Positions 34,819 to 45,035 are shown, counted from the stretch's first letter. The stretch is DNA of 64,000 nt from Melaminivora suipulveris (GCF_003008575.1 NZ_CP027667.1:372001-436000); one strand, 5' to 3'. Notes: generated from the sequence alone by a model not told the origin. A program made the numbers and translations.

Positions 34819-34931
34819 GGAAAGTGTGCTGTGACACGAAGCGCCTGCCGGATGCACTCGCGGCGCCTGGAGAAGGTTGTTGGCTGTTTTGGCGCGCCGG
34901 CGCTCCGCTGGGGATCGAGAACCAAAACCGG

Positions 34932-35879
34932 TCAATTGTAGCAACCGAGCAGCGCGCCCTCGCGCACCACCCAGGCGCGCCCGACGCGGATGCGGATGGC
35001 GTGGCCGCGCGTGCGGCAGGCCGCGATTTGCGACTGCAGCTCGGCCAGCTGCGCGGCGCTCGGCGTGGTGGCGTGGCAGGTTCTGAGCCAGTGGCGCAGC
35101 ACGTTGGCCTGGCGCGCGGGGCTCAAAGCGCGCAGCGCATCGATGCGCGGCGGCGTGCCGATGGCGGCCAGATCGGCCGCGCCCAGCTCCAGCAGCAGCT
35201 CGCTGGCCTGCGCGGCGTGCGCCGCGCTGCGCGCCAGCGTGTCGCGAAAATGCGGGAAGACCTCCTGCAGCGCCGGCACCAACTGCGCGCGGATGCGGTT
35301 GCGCGTGTAGCGCGGGTCCTGGTTGGTCGGGTCCTCGACCCAATGCTCGCCGCGCGCACGCAGCCATTGGCGTACGTCGCGGCCAGCCACGCGCAGCAGC
35401 GGCCGGTGCCAGTGCAGCCCGGCGCGCTGCCAGTGCATGGGCATGGCCGCCAGGCCGGCCACGCCCGCGCCGCGCGACAGCGCCAGCAGCAGCGTCTCCA
35501 CCTGGTCGTCCGCGTGTTGCGCCAATGCAATATTTTTAATAGCAAACTGCGTTTGATGGGCGCTGACCAAAGCCTCAAAAGCCCCATATCTGGCCTGCCG
35601 CGCCGCGTCTTCCGGGCTCTGGCCGGCGGCGGGCCGGGCGTCGACGTGGCGCACAAGCAGCGGCACCGACAGCCGCGCGCACAGCGCCTGGCAGTGGCGC
35701 ACGAAATCATCGGCCGCCGCCTGCAGGCCATGGTGCACGTGCAGCGCCGCCACCTGTCCCGGCCAGCGCTCGGCGCAGGCGGTGAGCAGCGCGCTGGAGT
35801 CCGCGCCGCCGCTAAAGCCCACGCCCAGGGGCAGGCGCGGCGCGAACGCGGCGATGGCGGCGTCGAAACTCTGGGTCAT
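34932..35879 (-). CDS. tilS: tRNA(Ile)-lysidine synthase
   Basis: This 315-residue enzyme modifies C34 of tRNA-Ile(CAU) so that it reads AUA. The PP-loop SGGADSSALL lies at residues 23-32, and ALAQHADDQVETLLLALSRGAG and RNRIRAQLVPAL are conserved. The insert SAHQTQFAIKNI (around 35,531-35,586) matches a copy of the dispersed repeat inside the N-terminal domain. I prefer ATG 35879; an upstream in-frame start would overlap accA. It is a short TilS without the long C-terminal domain. Confidence 0.93.
   Translation of the reverse strand: MTQSFDAAIAAFAPRLPLGVGFSGGADSSALLTACAERWPGQVAALHVHHGLQAAADDFVRHCQALCARLSVPLLVRHVDARPAAGQSPEDAARQARYGAFEALVSAHQTQFAIKNIALAQHADDQVETLLLALSRGAGVAGLAAMPMHWQRAGLHWHRPLLRVAGRDVRQWLRARGEHWVEDPTNQDPRYTRNRIRAQLVPALQEVFPHFRDTLARSAAHAAQASELLLELGAADLAAIGTPPRIDALRALSPARQANVLRHWLRTCHATTPSAAQLAELQSQIAACRTRGHAIRIRVGRAWVVREGALLGCYN
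35531..35586 (+). repeat. dispersed 55-bp repeat, copy inside tilS
   Basis: The + strand reads TATTTTTAATAGCAAACTGC, then GTTTGATGGGCGCTGACC, then AAAGCCTCAAAA. It is diverged, but the AATAGC head, CTGCGTTTGAT and CGCTGAC-AAAGCCT-AAAA order follows the family. It is in frame within tilS. Confidence 0.6.
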
Positions 35880-35913
35880 GCGGCAGTCCGGGCCGCGGCG
35901 CGCAGCGGGGGCT

Positions 35914-36891
35914 TCAGCGGCTGTCGGCCTTGGTGTCGGCAAAGCGGCCGTAGCTTTGCAGGCGCTCGTAGCGGCGCTCCAGCAGCTCCTTAGGCTTCAG
36001 ATCGGCCACCTGGCGCCAGGCGTCGCCCAGCGCGCGCTTCAAGAAGGACGCCATCTGCTTGGCGTCCCGGTGCGCGCCGCCCACAGGCTCGTGGACGATC
36101 TTGTCCACCAGGCCCAGGGCTTTGAGGCGGTGCGCGGTGATGCCCATGGCCTCGGCCGCGTCCTGCGCGCGGTCGCTGGTCTTCCACAGGATGGAGGCGC
36201 AGCCCTCGGGGCTGATGACCGAGTACACCGAGTACTGCAGCATCATGACCTGGTCGGCCACGGCAATCGCCAGCGCGCCGCCCGAGCCGCCCTCGCCGAT
36301 CACGGTGGTGATGATGGGCACTTCCAGCTGCGCCATCTCGTAGATGTTGCGGCCAATCGCCTCGGACTGGCCGCGCTCCTCGGCGTCGATGCCGGGGAAG
36401 GCGCCGGGCGTGTCCACGAAGGTGAACACCGGCAGCTTGAATTTTTCCGCCGTCTTCATCAGGCGCAGCGCCTTGCGGTAGCCCTCGGGGCGCGTCATGC
36501 CGAAGTTGCGCACGGCGCGCTCCTTGGTGCCCCGCCCTTTCTGGTGGCCCAGCACCATGCACGCATGGCCGTTGAAGCGCGCCAGGCCGCCGACGATGGA
36601 CTGGTCGTCGGCGAAGTGCCGGTCGCCGTGCATCTCGATGAAGTCGGTGAAGATCTCGCGCACGTAGTCCATGGTGTATGGACGCTCGGGGTGGCGCGCG
36701 ATCTTCGTGATCTGCCAGGGCGACAGATCGCTGTAGATGTCCTTGGTGAGCTGGTGGCTCTTCTTGCTGAGCTGCTCGATCTCTTCGGAGATGTCCACCG
36801 CGCTTTCGCTTTGCACGTAGCGCAGCTCGTCGATTTTTCCTTCGAGTTCCGCAATCGGTTGTTCGAAGTCCAGGAAGGTTTTCTTTGCCAA
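35914..36891 (-). CDS. accA: acetyl-CoA carboxylase carboxyltransferase subunit alpha
   Basis: This 325-residue subunit, with AccD, transfers carboxyl from biotin to acetyl-CoA and so commits carbon to fatty acid synthesis. The start [20 protein letters not shown] and motifs [25 protein letters not shown]-like [19 protein letters not shown], and [15 protein letters not shown] are typical. AccD is not in the window. tilS follows 34 bases downstream. Confidence 0.97.
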   Translation of the reverse strand: MAKKTFLDFEQPIAELEGKIDELRYVQSESAVDISEEIEQLSKKSHQLTKDIYSDLSPWQITKIARHPERPYTMDYVREIFTDFIEMHGDRHFADDQSIVGGLARFNGHACMVLGHQKGRGTKERAVRNFGMTRPEGYRKALRLMKTAEKFKLPVFTFVDTPGAFPGIDAEERGQSEAIGRNIYEMAQLEVPIITTVIGEGGSGGALAIAVADQVMMLQYSVYSVISPEGCASILWKTSDRAQDAAEAMGITAHRLKALGLVDKIVHEPVGGAHRDAKQMASFLKRALGDAWRQVADLKPKELLERRYERLQSYGRFADTKADSR

Positions 36892-36969
36892 GTGGGATGC
36901 TCCTCGTCTGGCCGTGCTGTGCTGCCCGCGTCAGCCTGTGACGGGGGCGAGGCCAGGAGTTCGTTGGGA

Positions 36970-37626
36970 TCAGTAGTTGACCGGCAGGGGATCCAGCGAT
37001 CGCCAAATATACCAAGTGGCCACGCTGGCCCAGGGCCGCCAGGCTTGGGCGACTTCGCGCGCGTCGCTGCGGCTCACGGGCTCGCCGGAGAAATAGTTCT
37101 GGCTGATACCGCGGATCAGGCCCACGTCGTCGAGCGGCAACACGTTGGGCCGCAGCAGGTGGAACATCAGGAACATTTCGGCCGTCCAGCGGCCGATGCC
37201 GCGGATCGCCACCAGCTCGCCGATGATGGCTTCGTCGTCCATCTCGGGCCAGCGCTCGGGCCCGAGCTTGCCGCCGTCGAAGTGCAGCGCCAGGTCGACC
37301 AGGTATTCCACCTTGCGCGCCGACAGGCCGGCCGCGCGCATGTCGTCCACGCGCAGGCGCAACACCTCGGCCGGCGTCATGGCGGGCGGCAGCGCGGCGA
37401 AGCGATCCCACACGCTTTGCGCCGCCTTGACCGAAATCTGCTGGCCGACCACGCTGCGCGCCAGCGTGGCAAAGGCGTCGCCGCGCGACTGCAGCATGGC
37501 GTCGCCGTACTGCGGGATCAGGCGCTTCATGACGCGGTCCTTGCGCGCCAGGTGCTTGCACGCTTCGGCCCAGTAACCGGGTTGCCCCGGCAGCGCCGCT
37601 GGCGCTTCTTTTTTAATAGCTGCCAC
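36970..37626 (-). CDS. DNA-3-methyladenine glycosylase II (AlkA-like)
   Basis: This 218-residue HhH-GPD base-excision enzyme removes alkylated bases. The helix-hairpin-helix LVAIRGIGRWTAEMFLMF spans about 138-155, and the catalytic Asp is at about 166-167 (LPLDDVGL). It lacks the extra N-terminal domain of E. coli AlkA, as short AlkA types do. The likely start is GTG 37626, whose first codons (AAIKK) come from a copy of the dispersed repeat. The next in-frame candidate is Met33, which would cut conserved sequence. Confidence 0.85.
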   Translation of the reverse strand: MAAIKKEAPAALPGQPGYWAEACKHLARKDRVMKRLIPQYGDAMLQSRGDAFATLARSVVGQQISVKAAQSVWDRFAALPPAMTPAEVLRLRVDDMRAAGLSARKVEYLVDLALHFDGGKLGPERWPEMDDEAIIGELVAIRGIGRWTAEMFLMFHLLRPNVLPLDDVGLIRGISQNYFSGEPVSRSDAREVAQAWRPWASVATWYIWRSLDPLPVNY

Positions 37627-37666
37627 CGTTTATTTCTCGCCGACTAGCAGGTTATCTTGTTTCAAA
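37609..37666 (+). repeat. dispersed 55-bp repeat at the glycosylase start
   Basis: The + strand reads TTTTTTAATAGCTGCCACC, then GTTTATTTCTCGCCGACTAG, then a TTGTTTCAAA tail. It lies between the glycosylase and cysS and overlaps the glycosylase start codon on the opposite strand. Confidence 0.75.
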
Positions 37667-37676
37667 CGCATGGCTG

Positions 37677-39056
37677 TCACTGCGCCGCCTCCCAGGTGGT
37701 GCCGGCGGCCGAATCCTTGAGCACGATGCCGCGTGAGAGCAGCCCGGCGCGGATGCGGTCGGCTTCGGCGAAGTCCTTGGCCGCCTTGGCCGCCGCGCGC
37801 GCGGCGATCTGCTGCTCGATGGCAGCGGCGTCCAGCTCCGCGCCCGATTGCAGAAAAGCCTGCGGATCGCCCTGCAGCAGGCCCAGGTGGCCGCCCAGGG
37901 CTTTCAACAGCGCCGCCATCTGCGGGCTGCTGCTGCGGTTGACCTCGCCGGCCAGGTCGAACAGCACGGCCACGGCCTCGGGCGTGCCGAAGTCCTCGTC
38001 CATGGCCGCCTTGAAGCGCGCGGCGTGCGGCTCGGCCCAGTCGATCTGCGCCAGCGGCGCGGGCGCCACCAGGTGCAGCGCGGTGTACAGGCGCTTGAGC
38101 GCGGCGCGTGCATCATCCAGATGCACGTCGCTGTAGGCCAGCGGGCTGCGGTAGTGGCTGCGCACGACGAAAAAGCGCAGGACTTCCGCGTCGTACTGCG
38201 CGAGCACGTCGCGGATGGTGAAGAAGTTGCCCAGCGACTTGGACATCTTCTCGTTGTCGACGTTGATGAAGCCGTTGTGCATCCACACCTGCGCCAGCGG
38301 CTGGCCGGTGGCGCCTTCGCTTTGCGCGATCTCGTTTTCGTGGTGCGGAAAGGCCAGATCGGCACCGCCGCCGTGGATGTCGAAGCTCTCGCCCAGCAGC
38401 GCGCAGCCCATGGCCGAGCACTCGATATGCCAGCCGGGCCGGCCGGCGCCCCAGGGGCTGGACCACTTCACTTCGTCCGGCTCGCCCTCCTTGGCGCTCT
38501 TCCACAGCACGAAGTCCAGCGGGTCGCGCTTGTCCTGCCCCACGGCCACGCGCTCGCCGGCGTTGAGCTCGTCCAGCGTCTTGCCCGACAGCCGGCCGTA
38601 GCCGGGAAATTTGCGCACGGCGAAATTCATGTCGCCGCCGTCCGCCTGGTAAGCCAGGCCCCTGGCTTCCAGGCGTCCAATCATGTCCAGCATCTGCGGC
38701 ACGTAGTCGGTGGCGCGCGGTTCGTGCGTGGGGCGCTCTATTCCCAAGGCATCGGCGTCCTGGTGCAGCGCGTCGATCATGCGGGCTGTGAGGCTGCGCA
38801 CGGTCTCGCCGCCCTCCAGCGCGCGGCGGATGATCTTGTCGTCGATGTCGGTGATGTTGCGCACGTAGGTCACCTCGTAGCCCGAGGCGCGCAGCCAGCG
38901 CTGCACCACGTCAAAAGCGATCATCGAGCGCGCGTGGCCCAGGTGGCACAGGTCGTACACGGTCATGCCGCAGACGTACATGCGCACGTGGCCGGGGGTC
39001 AGCGGCGAGAAATCCACGAGCGCACGCGACAGCGTGTTGTAGATACGCAAGCTCAT
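37677..39056 (-). CDS. cysS: cysteinyl-tRNA synthetase
   Basis: This 459-residue class I synthetase charges tRNA-Cys. It starts [16 protein letters not shown] and has the HIGH-type [13 protein letters not shown], zinc ligands in VCGMTVYD and the later [11 protein letters not shown] and [11 protein letters not shown], and KMSKS in [13 protein letters not shown]. The DALR-type C-terminus has its usual helical content. The ATG at 39056 is the family start. The glycosylase gene follows on the same strand. Confidence 0.97.
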   Translation of the reverse strand: MSLRIYNTLSRALVDFSPLTPGHVRMYVCGMTVYDLCHLGHARSMIAFDVVQRWLRASGYEVTYVRNITDIDDKIIRRALEGGETVRSLTARMIDALHQDADALGIERPTHEPRATDYVPQMLDMIGRLEARGLAYQADGGDMNFAVRKFPGYGRLSGKTLDELNAGERVAVGQDKRDPLDFVLWKSAKEGEPDEVKWSSPWGAGRPGWHIECSAMGCALLGESFDIHGGGADLAFPHHENEIAQSEGATGQPLAQVWMHNGFINVDNEKMSKSLGNFFTIRDVLAQYDAEVLRFFVVRSHYRSPLAYSDVHLDDARAALKRLYTALHLVAPAPLAQIDWAEPHAARFKAAMDEDFGTPEAVAVLFDLAGEVNRSSSPQMAALLKALGGHLGLLQGDPQAFLQSGAELDAAAIEQQIAARAAAKAAKDFAEADRIRAGLLSRGIVLKDSAAGTTWEAAQ

Positions 39057-39259
39057 GCAGGAGGAGAAAGAGGAAAAACGGGCGGCAGGGGTGCGAAGCA
39101 GCGGCGGACGGCACGGATGGCGGGCGGCCGGCGCAGGGGCTCTCGACACGGCCGCAGGGCACGGCCTGAAACACCCCTCGCTACAATCGTTGGCAGTATA
39201 AGCCCGCCCCTGCCGCCTCCGGCGAGCCTGTCCCCCTCCCCGCCCGTCCCAGCATCCGC

Positions 39260-39811
39260 ATGAATCCTGCCCGCCGCCTCGCCCCCCGAAACCTGTGCCG
39301 GCTGGCCCTGGCGGCCCTGCTGCTGGCCGGCGGCGCGCAGGCCCAGCAGGCCGCGCCGACCACCTACAACGACGTGCAGCAGCTGCTCAAGGCCGGCAAG
39401 GCCGACCAGGCGCTGCAGCAGGTGGACAAACGACTGGCGGACAGCGGGCGCGATCCGCAGTTGCGCTTTCTGCGCGCCGTGGCCTTGACGGAGCTGGGCC
39501 GCCAGGACGAGGCCATCGCCGCGCTGGTCGACCTGACCGAGACCTACCCCGAGCTGCCCGAGCCCTACAACAACCTGGCCGTGCTGTACGCCGCGCGCAA
39601 TGAGCTGGCCAAGGCGCGCGATGCGCTGGAGATGGCCGTGCGTGCCCGCCCCGACTACGCCGTGGCTCATGAAAACCTGGGCGACATCTACGTGCGCCTG
39701 GCCGCGCGGGCCTATCAGCGCGCCGGCGAGCTGGCGCCGGGCGTGGCCCCCTCGGCCGCGCCCAAGCTCACCGCGCTGCGCCAGGTGCTGACTACCCCGG
39801 CCGAGCGCTGA
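39260..39811 (+). CDS. TPR-repeat protein with signal peptide
   Basis: This 183-residue protein has an N-terminal signal ([17 protein letters not shown]) and two to three tetratricopeptide repeats, for example [20 protein letters not shown] and [21 protein letters not shown]. It is likely periplasmic or envelope-associated and mediates protein contacts. It precedes the two cyclophilin genes on the same strand, 73 bases before ppiA, and may share their transcript. Confidence 0.8.
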   Translation: MNPARRLAPRNLCRLALAALLLAGGAQAQQAAPTTYNDVQQLLKAGKADQALQQVDKRLADSGRDPQLRFLRAVALTELGRQDEAIAALVDLTETYPELPEPYNNLAVLYAARNELAKARDALEMAVRARPDYAVAHENLGDIYVRLAARAYQRAGELAPGVAPSAAPKLTALRQVLTTPAER

Positions 39812-39884
39812 GCGCCGGGCGGCGGGCACTTTTGCCCCTGCGGCTGCTCTGTACCGACTCTTCTTCCTTCCAGGAGCCGTTTTC

Positions 39885-40475
39885 ATGTTTTTCAGAAGAA
39901 ATATGCTGTTTGCCGGCGCCAGCATTGCGCTGGCAGCTACGCTTTCGGTAGCGCCAGCGAGCGCCCAGGGTGCCGACCCCAAGGTCAGGCTGACGACCTC
40001 GATGGGCGACATCGTGCTGCAACTGGACCCCGCGCACGCGCCGCAGACGACTGCCAACTTTCTGCAATACGCCCGGGACGGCCACTACGACGGCACGGTG
40101 TTCCACCGCGTGATCGACGGCTTCATGATCCAGGGCGGCGGCTTCACGCCCGAGATGCAGCAAAAGCCCACGCGCGCGCCCATCAAGCTGGAGGCCGCAA
40201 GCGGCCTGAAGAACGACAAGTACACGGTGGCCATGGCGCGCACCGGCAACCCGGACTCGGCCACCTCGCAGTTCTTCATCAACGTGGCCGACAACGCCAT
40301 GCTGAACGCGCCCAACCCGGACGGCCACGGCTACGCCGTGTTCGGCCGCGTGGTCGAGGGCAAGGAAGTGGTGGACAAGATCCGCGCCGTGGCCACCGGC
40401 AACCGCGGCGGGCACCAGAACGTTCCGACCACGCCCGTGGTCATCCAGTCGGCCAAAGTGGTCGATGCCAAATAA
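39885..40475 (+). CDS. ppiA: peptidyl-prolyl cis-trans isomerase, periplasmic cyclophilin
   Basis: This 196-residue cyclophilin catalyses proline isomerisation during folding. A signal peptide (LFAGASIALAATLSVAPASAQ) precedes the domain KVRLTTSMGDIVLQLDP. The active-site segments [27 protein letters not shown] and GYAVFGRVVEGKEVV are intact. Export places it in the periplasm. A cytoplasmic paralogue follows 19 bases later, so the two compartments are served from one locus. Confidence 0.94.
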   Translation: MFFRRNMLFAGASIALAATLSVAPASAQGADPKVRLTTSMGDIVLQLDPAHAPQTTANFLQYARDGHYDGTVFHRVIDGFMIQGGGFTPEMQQKPTRAPIKLEAASGLKNDKYTVAMARTGNPDSATSQFFINVADNAMLNAPNPDGHGYAVFGRVVEGKEVVDKIRAVATGNRGGHQNVPTTPVVIQSAKVVDAK

Positions 40476-40494
40476 CTTTTGAAAGGACACCCGC

Positions 40495-41037
40495 ATGAGC
40501 ACCACGCACAACCCCGAAGTCGAACTGCACGTCACCATCACCGAGGGCGATACCGTCAGCCATGGCGTCATCACCCTGGAGCTGGACGCCCAGCGCGCGC
40601 CCAAGTCCACGCAGAACTTCATGAACTACGTGAACCAGGGCTTCTACGACGGCACCATCTTTCACCGCGTCATCAAGGGCTTCATGATCCAGGGCGGCGG
40701 CTTCACGCCCGACATGAAGCAAAAGGCCACCGATGCGCCCATCGAAAACGAGGCGCAAAACGGCCTTGCCAACGCGCAGTACACCGTGGCCATGGCGCGC
40801 ACGGGCGATCCGCACAGCGCCACGGCGCAGTTCTTCATCAACACCGTGGACAACGCCTTCCTGAACCACACCTCGCCCTCGCCGCAGGGCTGGGGCTATG
40901 CCGTGTTCGGCAAGGTGACCAAGGGCCAGGAGGTGGTGGACGCCATCCGCAAGGTGCGCACCACGCGCAAGGGCTACCACGACGACGTGCCGTTCGACTC
41001 GGTGGTCATCGACAAGGCCGTCGCCGTCCAGGCCTGA
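40495..41037 (+). CDS. ppiB: peptidyl-prolyl cis-trans isomerase B (cytoplasmic cyclophilin)
   Basis: This 180-residue cyclophilin has no signal peptide. It is close to the upstream ppiA in [26 protein letters not shown] and [15 protein letters not shown], which suggests an old tandem duplication. A GAAAGGA site lies 8 bases before the ATG. It is followed by lpxH only 11 bases later, and this ppiB-lpxH pairing is common in proteobacteria. Confidence 0.95.
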   Translation: MSTTHNPEVELHVTITEGDTVSHGVITLELDAQRAPKSTQNFMNYVNQGFYDGTIFHRVIKGFMIQGGGFTPDMKQKATDAPIENEAQNGLANAQYTVAMARTGDPHSATAQFFINTVDNAFLNHTSPSPQGWGYAVFGKVTKGQEVVDAIRKVRTTRKGYHDDVPFDSVVIDKAVAVQA

Positions 41038-41048
41038 AGTGGTCCTTC

Positions 41049-41834
41049 GTGTCCGCGTTGCCCGTCCCGCCGATCGCCGAGCTGATCGCCCCCGCCGGCT
41101 GGCGCGCGGTGGACTGCGTGTCGGATTTGCACCTGGAGCCGGGCACGCCGCAGACGCTGGCCGCGCTGCTGGCGCATCTGCGCACCACCGACGCCGACGC
41201 GGTCTTCATCCTGGGCGACCTGTTCGAGGTCTGGGTCGGCGACGACGCGCTGGAGGATGCCGGCAGCTTCGAGGCGCAGTGCTGCGAGCTGCTGGCGGAC
41301 GCGGCGCGTCTGCGTCCAACCTATTTCATGCACGGTAACCGGGATTTCCTCGTGGGCCCGGCGTTTGCGCAGCGCACCGGCATCGAGTTGCTGGCCGACC
41401 CTACGGCGCTGCAGCTGGCCGGCCGGCGCTGGCTGCTCACGCACGGCGACGCGCTGTGCCTGGACGACGTGGAGTACCAGCGCTTTCGCGCCCTGGCGCG
41501 CAATCCGGATTGGCAGGCGCAATTGCTGGCGCGCCCCTTGCTGGAGCGCCGCGCCACCGGCCGCAGCGCGCGTCAGGAAAGCGACGCGAAAAAGCAGGCT
41601 GGCATGGCCGTTCTGGCCGACGTGGACACCCCGGCCGCACAGCAGTGGCTGCGCGCCGCGCGCGCCGACGCGCTGGTGCACGGCCACACCCACCTGCCCG
41701 CCGACCACCAACTTCCCGGCGGCGGCACGCGCCACGTGCTGACCGACTGGGACCTGCACGCCCAGCCACCGCGCGCCGGTGTGCTGCGCCTGCACGCCGG
41801 CGGCTACGCGACGCGCCTGCCGCTGGCTGGCTGA
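41049..41834 (+). CDS. lpxH: UDP-2,3-diacylglucosamine diphosphatase
   Basis: This 261-residue peripheral membrane phosphatase cleaves UDP-2,3-diacylglucosamine to lipid X in lipid A synthesis. Metal ligands lie in CVSDLHLEPGTP, LGDLFEVWVGDD, MHGNRDFLVG, LTHGDALC and VHGHTHLPADH. The start is probably GTG 41049 (read as Met, SALPVPP), 11 bases after ppiB, with only a weak ribosome site. It complements the lipid A genes lpxK and kdsB at the other end of the window. Confidence 0.92.
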   Translation: MSALPVPPIAELIAPAGWRAVDCVSDLHLEPGTPQTLAALLAHLRTTDADAVFILGDLFEVWVGDDALEDAGSFEAQCCELLADAARLRPTYFMHGNRDFLVGPAFAQRTGIELLADPTALQLAGRRWLLTHGDALCLDDVEYQRFRALARNPDWQAQLLARPLLERRATGRSARQESDAKKQAGMAVLADVDTPAAQQWLRAARADALVHGHTHLPADHQLPGGGTRHVLTDWDLHAQPPRAGVLRLHAGGYATRLPLAG

Positions 41835-41838
41835 AAGC

Positions 41839-42669
41839 ATGGCCGGCGCCTGGCTGCGACGGTTGCTGCGCCGCGTGCGCAGCAGCGTCGCGCCGGTGCC
41901 CGACATCCCGGCGCAGCTGTGGCTGGACACCATCGCCGGCTATCCCTTCATCGCCGGCCTGCCCCTGCAGGACCTGGCCAAGCTGCGCGCCCTGAGCGCG
42001 CTGTTCCTGCAGCGCAAACAGTTCACCGGCGCGCACGGCCTGGAGGTGAGCGACGCCATGGCGCTGGCGATTGCCGCGCAGGCCTGCCTGCCGCTGCTGC
42101 ACTGGGGCCGGCCGCAGCAGGCGCTGGCCTGGTACGACGACTTCGTCGGCATCGTGGTGCATCCGGCCGAGGCCGTGGCGCGGCGCAGCGCGGTGGACGA
42201 GGCCGGCGTGGTGCACCACTACGACGAGGTGCTGCAGGGCGAGGCCATGCAGGGCGGCCCGGTCATGCTCAGCTGGCCGGCGGTGCACGCTGCCGGCGCG
42301 GCGCTGCCGGGCGAATACGCCACCAGCGTGGTCGTCCACGAGTTCGTGCACAAGATCGACATGCAGGGCGGGCCGGCCGACGGCTGCCCTCCCCTGCCGC
42401 CCGGCTTTCTGGGCACGACCAGCAAGCGCGCCGCGCGCGAGGCCTGGCGCGCGGCCTGGCAGCCGGCGTACGAGCAGTTCCGCGAACAGGTCATCATCGC
42501 CCAGCGCTTCGGCGGTGCGCCGCCGTGGCTGGATGCCTACGGCGCCACCGCGCCGGCCGAGTTCTTCGCCGTGGCCTGCGAGGCCTGGTTCGTGCACCGC
42601 GAGCGCTTCACGCAGGAATTTCCGACGCTGGCGCCGGCGCTGCAGGCATTCTTCAACCCGCGGGCTTGA
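41839..42669 (+). CDS. mtfA: zinc-dependent peptidase MtfA
   Basis: This 276-residue protein of the MtfA (Mlc-titration factor A) family has the zinc motif HEFVHKIDMQGG near residue 167, with a further ligand region in YGATAPAEFFAVACEAWF. In E. coli, MtfA interacts with the glucose regulator Mlc, but Mlc is not in this window. It begins 4 bases after lpxH and overlaps the convergent DUF3014 gene by 17 bases. Confidence 0.9.
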   Translation: MAGAWLRRLLRRVRSSVAPVPDIPAQLWLDTIAGYPFIAGLPLQDLAKLRALSALFLQRKQFTGAHGLEVSDAMALAIAAQACLPLLHWGRPQQALAWYDDFVGIVVHPAEAVARRSAVDEAGVVHHYDEVLQGEAMQGGPVMLSWPAVHAAGAALPGEYATSVVVHEFVHKIDMQGGPADGCPPLPPGFLGTTSKRAAREAWRAAWQPAYEQFREQVIIAQRFGGAPPWLDAYGATAPAEFFAVACEAWFVHRERFTQEFPTLAPALQAFFNPRA

Positions 42670-43537
42670 CGCCGGTGGCGACCCGCTGGCGCAGCTGCGC
42701 CAGCACGGCTTTCAGACGCCGCGCGTTGTCCGGGCCCATGCGCAGCAGAACTTTCTGCCCGCTGCTGAGCGCTTCGAGCTGCGGATCGGCGAACTCATAG
42801 CGCACCCAGGGCCTCAGCGACGGCACCTCGCCGCCCACGCGCGTGAGCTGCACGGCCAGCGGCTGCGCCGGCTCGGGCGTGGCCAGCAGCTGGTCCAGCA
42901 CCGCTACCGCCCGATCGTTGAAATAGCGGCCGGGGTAGCCCAGCTCCTCGTACGCCGCCTGGAACAGCGGATACAGCCGCGCGTACAGGCGCACGGCGGC
43001 ATCCAGCGGAACGCTCTCGACGAAGGCGACGAAGGGACGGTAGCGCGCCGCGTTGTCGGCGGCGACGGTCTGCGTCTGCGCGTCCGCCGGGCCGTCCACG
43101 GCGAAGCGCCCGGCCGTGGGCTGCACCGGCCACAGCCGCGCCGACGCCTGCGGACGCGCCAGGTTGTCCACCGTGGCCACGGCGCGGCGCGCGAAGCCGT
43201 CCAGTTGCAGAAAGGACGCGGCCTGCCCCGCGCCGACCAGCGCCGTGATGTCGGCGCGCAGCCGTTCGTCGGCGTCGGCGGGAGCGGGCAGCTCGGTGTC
43301 CGGGCCGGCGAGCGCCTCGACCGGGTGGTGCAGCTCGGGCTGCGATGCGGCGGGCTGCGGCGCAGGCACGGCAGCGGCGGGTGGCGATGCCGGCGCGGCC
43401 TCCTGCGCCGGGCGCCACCAGAACCACCACGCCGCCGCGCCTGCGGCGACGAGCAGCAGCACCCAGCCAGCGGCAGAGGCGGCAAAGGCAGAGGACGAAG
43501 GCGGCGGCGCGTGGCGGCTGCGGTTGGGTTGGGGCAT
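42653..43537 (-). CDS. DUF3014 domain protein
   Basis: This 294-residue protein has one N-terminal membrane helix (AAGWVLLLVAAGAAAWWFWW, about 24-43), a Pro/Ala linker, and a C-terminal DUF3014 region (for example FLQLDGFARRAVATVDNLAR and VRYEFADPQLEALSSGQKVLLRMG). It is probably anchored in the inner membrane with a periplasmic domain. Its function is unknown. The ATG at 43537 has a CAGGAG site. Confidence 0.82.
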   Translation of the reverse strand: MPQPNRSRHAPPPSSSAFAASAAGWVLLLVAAGAAAWWFWWRPAQEAAPASPPAAAVPAPQPAASQPELHHPVEALAGPDTELPAPADADERLRADITALVGAGQAASFLQLDGFARRAVATVDNLARPQASARLWPVQPTAGRFAVDGPADAQTQTVAADNAARYRPFVAFVESVPLDAAVRLYARLYPLFQAAYEELGYPGRYFNDRAVAVLDQLLATPEPAQPLAVQLTRVGGEVPSLRPWVRYEFADPQLEALSSGQKVLLRMGPDNARRLKAVLAQLRQRVATGVKPAG

Positions 43538-43640
43538 GGAGACTCCTGGCAATCAACGGCGGCGGCCGACCTGGAACGTGTTCACGATCCTCGGGCCGCT
43601 ACACGTGCGACCCGCCGAACGCGGGCACGTTCCCGTCGCT

Positions 43641-43700
43641 ATCAATTCAATAGCTACAAGCGCTTTATCCACGCCGACTCAAGGCATATTTCCCTTGAAT
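43641..43700 (+). repeat. dispersed 55-bp repeat between DUF3014 and arfB genes
   Basis: The + strand reads AATTCAATAGCTACAAGC, then GCTTTATCCACGCCGACTC, then AAGGCATATTTCCCTTGAAT. It is one of the clearest copies and lies in a 179-base gene-free gap. Confidence 0.9.
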
Positions 43701-43716
43701 TTCACCCGCAGGGCGG

Positions 43717-44145
43717 TCAAAAAAGGCCCGATCCGGCGCGTCCGCGCTGGGCCTTGATGTCGGCGCGCCGGCTCTTGGCCTGCAGGCGCCGCTGCTGCGA
43801 GGCCAGCGTCGGCCGCGTGGCGCGGCGCTCGCGCGGCGCCTGGGCGACGCTGTCCACCAGCGCCTGCAGGCGCTGCAGCGCGTCCTGCCGGTTGGCCTCC
43901 TGCGTGCGGTATTGCTGCGCCTTGACGATCAGCTCGCCCTGGCGCGTCAGGCGCGCGTCGCGCAGGGCCAGCAGGCGCTGCTTCACGTCCTCGGGCAGGG
44001 ACGAGGCGGCGACGTCGAAGCGCAGATGAATGGCGCTGCTGACCTTGTTCACGTTCTGCCCGCCAGCTCCTTGAGCGCGCACGGCGGTGATCTGGACCTC
44101 GGCCGGGTCGATGGGCACGGCGGGCGTGCGGCGCGGGCCGCTCAT
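43717..44145 (-). CDS. arfB: alternative ribosome-rescue factor ArfB
   Basis: This 142-residue peptidyl-tRNA hydrolase has the release-factor GGQ motif (RAQGAGGQNVNKVSSAIHLRF, near residues 24-44) and a basic C-terminal tail (RLQAKSRRADIKAQRGR) that enters the empty mRNA channel of stalled ribosomes. The ATG overlaps the upstream hydrolase stop (ATGA), so it is translationally coupled. Confidence 0.94.
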   Translation of the reverse strand: MSGPRRTPAVPIDPAEVQITAVRAQGAGGQNVNKVSSAIHLRFDVAASSLPEDVKQRLLALRDARLTRQGELIVKAQQYRTQEANRQDALQRLQALVDSVAQAPRERRATRPTLASQQRRLQAKSRRADIKAQRGRAGSGLF

Positions 44146-45035
44146 GGCGCGGCCCCGCGCTGCAGGGCCGCCAGCAGCGCCTGGTGAAAGGCCTGCGGGC
44201 GCTCGAACTGCACCCAGTGGCCGGCATCCTCGATCAGCGCCAGGCCGCGAAAATCCGGCGCGGCGCGGGCGAAGGCATCCCGCAGCGCGGCGATCCATTG
44301 GCGGTACAGCGCGTCGTGCCGGCCGTAGATGGCGCCTACCGGGCAGCGCACATCCGCCAGCGTGCGCGCCAGCGCATCTGCACCCGCCTGGCGGCGCCGC
44401 GGCAGGCGATCGCGCTGCACGTTGGCGACGTGCAGACGCAGGGCCAGGCCATCGTCGGCATCGATCAGCCCAGCGTCGGCCAGCATCAGCTCGGCCAGGT
44501 TGTGGCGATGCGCGGCCGGCTGCTGCGCGGCGGGCAGATGGCGCCAGCCGCGCAGCGTGAACTGCCGCGCGGGCACCACGCCCATGGCCGGCGCGCCGAC
44601 CAGCACCAGCTGCCGCGCCAGCGCGCCATGCGTCGCCAGGAGCTGGGCGGCGACCAGGCCGCCGAAGGAAAAACCCACCAGGTCGCAGGCGGAGGCGCCG
44701 AAGAGCTGCTGCAACGCCCGCGCCAGCGGCTCCGTCATGGCCTCTGCGCCACCGGCCTGCGCGGGCGCGGCCGAGTCGCCAAAACCCGGCAAATCCACCG
44801 CCCAGACGCTGCGCCCGGCTGCCGCCAGCGCATCGATGTTGCGCACCCAGTGCGTCCAGCTGCCGCTGCCGCCGTGCAGCAGCACCAGCGGCACCGGGTC
44901 GCGCGCCTGCTGCTCGCCCCAGACATGCCAGACCAGCGATCTGCCCTCGCCACTGGGCAGCTCCAGCCGGCGCGCCTGACCCGCCAGTCGCGCCACCAGT
45001 GGGTGCGCGTGCGGCCCGGGCGGCGGCGCGCTCAC
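44142..45035 (-). CDS. alpha/beta hydrolase
   Basis: This 297-residue alpha/beta-fold hydrolase has an oxyanion-hole [10 protein letters not shown], the nucleophile elbow VGFSFGG (Ser in GFSFGG), and the late catalytic His in [12 protein letters not shown]. The substrate is unknown. The GTG start at 45035 overlaps the aroQ stop (GTGA), and its stop overlaps the arfB start, so three genes of unlike function are coupled. Confidence 0.85.
   Translation of the reverse strand: MSAPPPGPHAHPLVARLAGQARRLELPSGEGRSLVWHVWGEQQARDPVPLVLLHGGSGSWTHWVRNIDALAAAGRSVWAVDLPGFGDSAAPAQAGGAEAMTEPLARALQQLFGASACDLVGFSFGGLVAAQLLATHGALARQLVLVGAPAMGVVPARQFTLRGWRHLPAAQQPAAHRHNLAELMLADAGLIDADDGLALRLHVANVQRDRLPRRRQAGADALARTLADVRCPVGAIYGRHDALYRQWIAALRDAFARAAPDFRGLALIEDAGHWVQFERPQAFHQALLAALQRGAAP

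Noticed and set aside
34819..34931. Lysine riboswitch upstream of lysC
   Set aside because: The 113-base gap is too short and has no matching conserved core.
34877..35086. Frames such as this one opposite tilS
   Set aside because: Arg/Ala-rich shadow frames without ribosome sites or domain patterns.
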